Positions 58,735-64,000 of a DNA stretch of 64,000 nt are shown in pieces. Numbering within the stretch: position 1 is the stretch's first letter; every line of letters begins with the position of its first letter. This DNA comes from Burkholderia sp. SRS-46. GTDB lineage: Bacteria > Pseudomonadota > Gammaproteobacteria > Burkholderiales > Burkholderiaceae. The notes beneath the pieces were generated by a model. It had not been told where the DNA came from. It did no database searches and worked only from the letters and a program-made list of their open reading frames with translations. Position numbers and translations under genes: made by a program. The stretch lies in contig NZ_PTXL01000001.1 of assembly GCF_004343775.1 (NCBI RefSeq), forward strand, positions 806,001 to 870,000, given 5' to 3'.

Positions 58735-59748
58735 TCAGATCGTTTCGGTTTCGCGCAGCGTCGACGGATTGCCCAGCGCGTAGCGGGCGATGTCGTCCTT
58801 GCGCATGAACGCCACGCCCGGATGCGAGCGCGCGTACTGCAGGAACGCGTCCCATGCGCGCACCATCTGCGGCGTGCCGCTGATCCGGTCGTGCGCACTG
58901 ATCGACATCAGCCGGCGCCGCTGTCCGGCTTCCGCGTACAGCTGGTCGAAGTCGAGCTTGATCTGCTCGAGGAACATCGACGGCGAATAGTTGCGGCCCT
59001 CGATCAGCAGGATGTCGTTGTTGCGCAGCGTGTACGGCACGACCGCGAAGTCGCGTCCGTTGACCGCCTCGATGAACGGCTCGTCGCGGCTGACGTCGTC
59101 GATGTGATAGACGTAGCCGAGTTCCTGCAGCAGCGACAGCGTGTTCGGGCCGCGCCGCAACCAGTTGCAGTTGTAGCCGATCGGCCGCTGGCCGGTCGCG
59201 GCCTCCACCATGTCGCGCGCGTCGAGCAGGAAGCGCCGCTCGTCGTCGCGGCTCATCGCGAACTGCGCGCGCCAGCTCGGCCCGTGCGCCGAGGCCTCGT
59301 GGCCGCGCGCGACGATTTCGCGCGCCAGCTCGGGCCGGTGGCGCACCGCTTCGCCGATCATGTGCGACGTGACCTTCACGCCGTGACGGTCCCACAGGTC
59401 GAGCAGGCGCGGGATGCCTTCGCGGTACCCGTATGCGAACCAGGTGCCGGACGCGAGATCGGCGGGCACCGACGGCGGGAACGCGACCGGCGGAAACGGG
59501 CTGTCCGCGCCTTTGGGCGGCTGGCCGCCGGCTTCGAACTGCATCGAGATCGAAATCACGAGGCGGATGCCGTCGGGCCAGAACAAGCCTGCGCCCGATG
59601 CGGCGGAGGCCGCCGCTGCGGCGGTCGCGGCGCCGGCCGGTGTCGTGGCGGCGCCGAGCGCGAGGCCGGCGGCCAGGCCCATGCCGGCGCCGGTCTGGGC
59701 GAGGAACGTGCGGCGCGTGGGGCGGGAGGAGAAAGCGGGCTTCGTCAT
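58735..59748 (-). CDS. Tat-exported polysaccharide deacetylase-like protein
   Basis: 337 aa. A twin-arginine signal (TRRTFLAQ, Arg12-Arg13, then GLAAGLALGAATTPAGA) precedes a NodB-like fold. The first metal motif, usually TFDDG, is replaced by ISMQFEAGG, as in PuuE-like allantoinase/deacetylase relatives; HEASAHG is present in place of H-x3-H. So a cofactor-independent hydrolase rather than a classical chitin deacetylase is likely. It is the middle gene of the LysR-linked operon, 13 bp after the SnoaL-like gene. Confidence 0.85.
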   Translation of the reverse strand: MTKPAFSSRPTRRTFLAQTGAGMGLAAGLALGAATTPAGAATAAAAASAASGAGLFWPDGIRLVISISMQFEAGGQPPKGADSPFPPVAFPPSVPADLASGTWFAYGYREGIPRLLDLWDRHGVKVTSHMIGEAVRHRPELAREIVARGHEASAHGPSWRAQFAMSRDDERRFLLDARDMVEAATGQRPIGYNCNWLRRGPNTLSLLQELGYVYHIDDVSRDEPFIEAVNGRDFAVVPYTLRNNDILLIEGRNYSPSMFLEQIKLDFDQLYAEAGQRRRLMSISAHDRISGTPQMVRAWDAFLQYARSHPGVAFMRKDDIARYALGNPSTLRETETI

Positions 59749-59761
59749 CGCGGTGCGCTCC

Positions 59762-60319
59762 TCAGCCGACGAGACCAAGCTGGCGCATCAGCGTCAGGTT
59801 GTCCTCGAGGTGCCAGTTCTCGGCGATGCGGCCGTGCGCGACCCGGTAAATGTCGGTCGCGATGAAATCGATGGCCTGTCCCTGGCCGGCCGTGCCGTTG
59901 AACGTTCCCGTGAAATGTCCGCGAAAGTGCAGGTGCACGACGACGCGATCGCCGGCGACGATCATCTGCTCGATGTCGCAATGCAGGTCCGGAATCGCCG
60001 CGCGCATCGTCCGGGACGCCGCGAGCGGGCCCGGCAGCCCCTGTTCGCGGCCGGCGGGCAGCGTGCGGTCGGTGAAGTCGGGCGCGAGCGCATCGCGGGC
60101 GAGCGCCGCGTCGCCGGTGTCCCAGAACGTGCCGTAGCGGCGCGCAGCCAGGATTTGCGCGCGTGCCTGCGCGGCGGGCAGGCCGGCGGCGACCGTCAGC
60201 GTGCGCGGCGCGGCGAGGTCGGCCGCTTGCGCGGCCATGGGGGGCAAGGCTGCCGCGATGAGCGCGGCGGTCAGCGTGCGGGCGGCCAGGCGGCCAACCG
60301 GGCGGAAAAGGGCGGGCAT
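59762..60319 (-). CDS. exported SnoaL-like protein
   Basis: 185 aa with a Sec signal peptide (LAARTLTAALIAAALPPMAAQA) and a SnoaL/ester-cyclase-type NTF2 fold (RYGTFWDTGDAALARDALAPDFTDRT; IAENWHLEDNLTLMRQLGLV). Family members are polyketide cyclases or of unknown function. First gene of the operon and divergent from a LysR gene. Confidence 0.85.
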   Translation of the reverse strand: MPALFRPVGRLAARTLTAALIAAALPPMAAQAADLAAPRTLTVAAGLPAAQARAQILAARRYGTFWDTGDAALARDALAPDFTDRTLPAGREQGLPGPLAASRTMRAAIPDLHCDIEQMIVAGDRVVVHLHFRGHFTGTFNGTAGQGQAIDFIATDIYRVAHGRIAENWHLEDNLTLMRQLGLVG

Positions 60320-60456
60320 CGGATTCTCCAGTTCGTGACGACGCGTTGGATCAACGCATGACACGCATGGTAAGTTTCCGCTTTCGATGCAAATACGGGC
60401 AAAGTGCGAATGCATTCTTCGAAAATTGGAAAGAAATGTGGCGCAACGGGGTGGCG

Positions 60457-61365
60457 ATGCTGATCGACGATCTCCCTTCGCTCGACACCTTCGCCCGCAT
60501 CGTGTCGGCGGGCAGCCTGTCGGCGGCGGCGCGGGAGCTCGACCTGTCGCTGTCGGTGGTCAGCAAGCGGCTCGCGCAACTCGAAGCGCGGCTCGGCGTG
60601 CGCCTGCTGCATCGCACGACGCGGCAGCAGACGCTGACCGACGAGGGCGCGCTGTTCCACGCGCAGGTGCTGCGCATCCTCGCCGAAATCGATCAGGCCG
60701 AAGCGTTGATGCAGGATCGCCGCGGCACCGTGAGCGGTCTGCTGCGCGTGACCGCGCCGGGTGAGTTGGGCCGCCTGCGGATCGCGCCGCTCGTTGCCGA
60801 GTTCCAGCGGCGGCATCCGCAGGTGACCGTGCAACTGTGGCTCACCGATACGATCGTCGATTTGCTCGCGCACGAGATCGACGTTGCCGTGCGGATCGGC
60901 AGCCTGGCCGACTCGTCGATGATCGCGCGCGAGCTTGCGCCGAACCGCCGCGTGCTGTGCGCGTCTCCCGCGTATGTCGCCGAGCATGGCGCGCCGGCGC
61001 ATCCGGGGGAACTGCGCCGGCATCGCTGCATCGTGCTGGGCGAGCAGGCGCGGGCCGAGTGGCGGTTCGACGGCGCGGACGGCGCGATCGGAATCGAGGT
61101 GAGCGCGGCGCTGCTGACGAACGACGGCGGCGCCGCACGCATGCTGGCGCTCGAAGGCTCGGGCATCGCGCTGAAGTCGATCTGGGACGTCGGCCCCGAT
61201 CTCGATGCCGGGCGGCTCGTGCGGATCCTGCCCGGATATGCGGCGCCGGCCGCGCCGCTGCACGCGGTGTATCCGGGCGGCCGGCACCTTGCGCTGCGCG
61301 TACGCACGTTCATCGACTTCGTGCGGGAGCGGCTGCAGGCCGCGTGGTGCTGGGGCGACGGCTGA
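60457..61365 (+). CDS. LysR-family regulator of the deacetylase/SnoaL operon
   Basis: 302 aa. HTH: IVSAGSLSAAARELDLSLSVVSKRLAQLE; effector domain from LLRVTAPGELGRLRIAPLV. Divergent from the SnoaL-like gene, so probable regulator of the three-gene operon. The ATG at 60457 (with GGGGTGG upstream) gives a normal LysR N-terminus; ATG 60436 is an alternative with GGAAAG. Confidence 0.87.
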   Translation: MLIDDLPSLDTFARIVSAGSLSAAARELDLSLSVVSKRLAQLEARLGVRLLHRTTRQQTLTDEGALFHAQVLRILAEIDQAEALMQDRRGTVSGLLRVTAPGELGRLRIAPLVAEFQRRHPQVTVQLWLTDTIVDLLAHEIDVAVRIGSLADSSMIARELAPNRRVLCASPAYVAEHGAPAHPGELRRHRCIVLGEQARAEWRFDGADGAIGIEVSAALLTNDGGAARMLALEGSGIALKSIWDVGPDLDAGRLVRILPGYAAPAAPLHAVYPGGRHLALRVRTFIDFVRERLQAAWCWGDG

Positions 61366-61558
61366 TGCGCGTTGCCTGCGGCGCGGGCTCGAGCGATCTC
61401 GTCAGCGGGCGGGCGACGGCTCGCCGGCGTGCAAGCGGCGCGGCTTGACCGGCTTGCGCGAATCCCGCGTTCGAAAGGGAAAGTGGATCAGGAGAGGTCA
61501 CGTGCGCACGGCAAATCGATGCGGGCGCAACGAACGCGTCGCGGAACGCCCAACGTCA

Positions 61559-61574
61559 GGCACGGCGCCGTGCC
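61559..61574. repeat. perfect 16-bp palindrome GGCACGGCGCCGTGCC
   Basis: Lies just past the stop of the next LysR gene (minus strand), in a 216-bp convergent gap otherwise without features. A hairpin lacking a T run; perhaps a weak terminator. Confidence 0.4.
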
Positions 61575-61581
61575 GGATGCG

Positions 61582-62514
61582 TCACACGCCGACCCGCAAC
61601 GATGCGACGGTGCACCCGGCGCCGGGCGCACCGTCGTCAGGCGTGCCGAGCTGCAGTGCATGAAACAGGAAGTGCTGCAGCGTTGCCGCCGCCGACGTGT
61701 GATCGCCGGCGTCCGCGTGGCTGAACAGGCCGAAATCCGCGGCGGGCGGCACGGGGAGCCCGGCGGCTTGCGGATCGAGCGCGCGCATCGTGTCGCGGCG
61801 CACGTTCCAGTCGAGCAGCACCGCGATGCCGAGGCCCGCCTCGACCGCCGACTGGATCGCGGACAGGCTCGTGCTCGTGCAGACGACGCGCCATGCGAGG
61901 CCCGCTTCACGCAGCGTCGCGAACAGTTTTTCCTGCCACGGGCAGGTGCCGCCGAACGCAACGATCGGCAGCGGCTCGCCGCGCGGGAGCGCGCCCTGCG
62001 TACGCGCGGCGGCCCATTGCAGCGGATGCCGCCACGTGGCGAGCGGCTCGGCCCGGATCAGCGCGGGGTCGCCGATCGCGAAGTCGAGCGCATCGGTCGC
62101 GAGTCGCCGCGACAGCGCGGGGCTCGCATCGACGACGATCTCGAGCGCGACGTTCGGAAACGACGCCGCGAACTGCCGCAATGCATGCGGCAGATGGCCC
62201 ACGGCGATGTCCTCGAGAATGCCGAGCCGAACGGTGCCCGAGACGTCGCCCGCGTCGAGCGCGGCGCGCGCGACGAGCCCGATGTCGAGCAGCTTGTGCG
62301 CATAGGGCAGCAGCACGCTGCCTGCCGCCGTCAGCGTCACGCCGCGCGGCGAGCGTTCGAGCAGGCGCTGGCCGACTTCGTCCTCGAGCCGGCGCAGTGC
62401 CATGCTGACGGCAGCCTGCGTGCGATGCAGCACCGTTGCCGCGTCGCTGATGCTGCCGGTTTCGACCACCGTGACGAACGTGCGCAGCAGCGTGCTGTCG
62501 AGATCGCGGACCAT
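61582..62514 (-). CDS. LysR-family regulator divergent from an EamA transporter
   Basis: 310 aa. HTH: VVETGSISDAATVLHRTQAAVSMALRRLE; effector domain includes VRLGILEDIAVGHLPHAL. AGGA lies upstream of ATG 62514; ATG 62535 is also in frame. Divergent from the EamA gene 93 bp away, so it probably controls that exporter. Confidence 0.87.
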   Translation of the reverse strand: MVRDLDSTLLRTFVTVVETGSISDAATVLHRTQAAVSMALRRLEDEVGQRLLERSPRGVTLTAAGSVLLPYAHKLLDIGLVARAALDAGDVSGTVRLGILEDIAVGHLPHALRQFAASFPNVALEIVVDASPALSRRLATDALDFAIGDPALIRAEPLATWRHPLQWAAARTQGALPRGEPLPIVAFGGTCPWQEKLFATLREAGLAWRVVCTSTSLSAIQSAVEAGLGIAVLLDWNVRRDTMRALDPQAAGLPVPPAADFGLFSHADAGDHTSAAATLQHFLFHALQLGTPDDGAPGAGCTVASLRVGV

Positions 62515-62606
62515 CAATTTTCCTGATGCGGACATAAGAATTATCAGCTTATACCAGGTGTTCGACCGCGGTTAGCATCGTCGTGTCATCCATTTGGAGC
62601 GGTTGA

Positions 62607-63491
62607 ATGAGCGAGGAGTTGAGTACGGCACGACCGGATGGCGCCGAGCGCGCGTCTGCGTCGTTCGCGAGTGCGGTCGCGCCGCTGCTTGCCGTTGCGT
62701 CGATGTGCAGTGTGCAACTCGGCGCCGCGCTGTCGCGGCCGGCGACGATCGAGTACGGCACGGTCAGCACGACCTGGCTGCGGCTCTGCTTCGCCGCGCT
62801 CGCGCTCGCGATCGTCGTGCGGCCGCCACTCCATACGTATTCCCGGCAACGCTGGATTGCCGCGATCGCGCTCGGCAGTGCGATGGCCGCGATGACGCTG
62901 TGTTTTTTCGCGGCGGTACGCCGCGTGCCGCTCGGGCTCGCGGTGGCGATCAACTTCCTCGGGCCGCTGGCGGTCGCCACGTTCGGCGTGCGCAAGCCGA
63001 CGATGCTGGCATGGCCGGCGCTTGCGCTCGCGGGCGTGCTGCTGCTGGCGCGGCAGGACGGCATGTGGGTCGCGGAGCCCGCCGCGCTGATCTTTCCGAT
63101 CGGCTCGGCGCTCGGCTGGGCCGCGTACATCCTGCTGATGAAGCGCGTCGGCACGCTGTTCGACGGATTGCAGGGGCTCTCCACGTCGCTGATCGTGGCC
63201 GCGCTCGTGACGACGCCGTTCGGGCTCGCGCAAAGCGGCGGCCATCTGCCGGCCGGGCAGCTGATCGATGCCGCGTACCTGGCGGTGCTGGTTCCGCTGT
63301 TCCCGTACGTGCTCGAGCTGATCGCGCTGCGGCGGATGAGCACGTCGGCATTCGGCATCCTGATGAGCGCCGAGCCCGCGATCGCGGCGGCGATCGGTTT
63401 CGTCGTGCTCGCGCAGCCGATGAGCGCGCTGCAGATCGCCGGCACGCTGTGCGTGGTCGGCGCGAGCATCGGCGCGGTCTTGCAAAAATAG
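62607..63491 (+). CDS. EamA/RhtA-type membrane exporter
   Basis: 294 aa with about ten membrane helices of the drug/metabolite transporter superfamily. RhtA-like features: SVQLGAALSRPATIEYG, AVRRVPLGLAVAINFLGPLAVA, PLFPYVLELIALRRMSTSAFGILMSAEPA. RhtA exports threonine and homoserine; the substrate here may be an amino acid or related compound. A 170-bp gap follows. Confidence 0.88.
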   Translation: MSEELSTARPDGAERASASFASAVAPLLAVASMCSVQLGAALSRPATIEYGTVSTTWLRLCFAALALAIVVRPPLHTYSRQRWIAAIALGSAMAAMTLCFFAAVRRVPLGLAVAINFLGPLAVATFGVRKPTMLAWPALALAGVLLLARQDGMWVAEPAALIFPIGSALGWAAYILLMKRVGTLFDGLQGLSTSLIVAALVTTPFGLAQSGGHLPAGQLIDAAYLAVLVPLFPYVLELIALRRMSTSAFGILMSAEPAIAAAIGFVVLAQPMSALQIAGTLCVVGASIGAVLQK

Positions 63492-63661
63492 GCCGGGCGC
63501 TCCCGGCCACGGCATGTGGGCGCAGGGCGGCGCGTTCGCGACGCCGTGCCTGCCGCCCCCCGATCCTCCCATTTCATCGAGTGTGTTGATCCGGACCGCG
63601 GCTATCCGCCCTGGCCGGCGAGCCGTTTCCCTTTGGTTTTCCCTTGACCCGGAGATGAAAG

Positions 63662-64000
63662 ATGGCAGGCAACGATCGCGGGCGTTCCGAGCAAGTCGCC
63701 GCGCGGGCGATTCAGCAACTGTTCGCCGCGTCACCGGACACCGCGGCGTTTCATCGCGGCGAGTGGCTTGACCGCGAGTACTATCGCCGGCACTTCGTCG
63801 AGACGGTGCTGCGGATCCGTCTCAACAACGAAGTCGACGCGTTCGCGCTCTACAAGATCGGCTTCAAGGACAACGCGCTCGCACAGATTCTCGCGGAGTA
63901 TCTCTCCGGGAAGTGCGGGCGCGAAGGCCTGTTTCTGCGCGCTATCGGGAAATTCGGCCTGACGGTCGCGCAAGTCGACGGCATCGCGCCGTTCCACAGC
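63662..64000 (+). CDS. unrecognised protein, cut by the right edge
   Basis: 113 residues are visible with no stop. Starts MAGNDRGRSEQVAARAIQQ after a GGAG at 63651-63654. Charged and helical in character (DREYYRRHFVETVLRIRLNNEVDA is abridged here by position: about residues 37-60), then FALYKIGFKDNALAQIL and GREGLFLRAIGKFGL. No signal peptide or membrane segment and no family recognised. Confidence 0.6.
   Translation, partial: MAGNDRGRSEQVAARAIQQLFAASPDTAAFHRGEWLDREYYRRHFVETVLRIRLNNEVDAFALYKIGFKDNALAQILAEYLSGKCGREGLFLRAIGKFGLTVAQVDGIAPFHS

Overview
The window reads as a chromosome segment of a Burkholderia-type betaproteobacterium, probably of the B. cepacia complex. This rests on the very high GC content, the family-level protein matches and typical neighbourhoods (NodT-FUSC-DUF1656-HlyD efflux block, inositol locus with an RpiR-type regulator, ETF-QO beside beta-oxidation-like genes). 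Species is not determined here. I see no rRNA, tRNA, CRISPR array, insertion sequence or prophage. The genes are dense and the coding style is uniform.

Region 1 (1-15.4 kb) is a myo-inositol catabolism locus. On the minus strand lie iolC (fused to a DUF2090 domain) and iolD (cut by the left edge). Divergent from them on the plus strand run an ABC importer (binding protein, double ATPase, permease), a TIM-barrel isomerase, iolG, an iolE-like dehydratase and a second Gfo/Idh/MocA dehydrogenase. An RpiR/MurR-type regulator follows. The methylmalonate-semialdehyde dehydrogenase (iolA/mmsA) is on the minus strand, divergent from a LysR gene. Three copies of a GGAAA-N4-TTTCC-like palindrome, two in the divergent iolC/transporter promoter and one upstream of the regulator, look like the operator set.

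Region 2 (15.4-21.7 kb) holds a TusA-like protein, an unknown protein, and a tight sensory operon: OmpR-type response regulator, periplasmic LysM-FecR protein, CHASE2 sensor histidine kinase and a DUF4136-like lipoprotein.

Region 3 (21.7-32.4 kb) is mainly housekeeping: galU, valS, a UvrD-family helicase translationally coupled to an MTA/SAH nucleosidase, a fosmidomycin-resistance-type MFS exporter and a chemoreceptor. A terminator-like hairpin without an obvious gene lies between the last two.

Region 4 (32.4-48 kb) holds a four-gene tripartite aromatic-acid-type efflux operon with a divergent LysR regulator. It is followed by a metallophosphoesterase, an FAD-linked oxidase, DUF2069 and WrbA, YihY, an Mpo1-like protein, a CBS-domain protein, an LplT-PlsC fusion and aroC.

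Region 5 (48-64 kb) is accessory and catabolic. It contains a LacI regulator with a ribokinase-like kinase, an MFS carrier and a DHDPS-family aldolase; ETF-ubiquinone oxidoreductase opposite an SDR and a thioesterase; a PAS-LuxR regulator; and scoAB. Next comes a small exported deacetylase/SnoaL/atypical-SDR operon with its LysR gene, then another LysR gene divergent from an EamA exporter, and an unrecognised gene running off the right edge.
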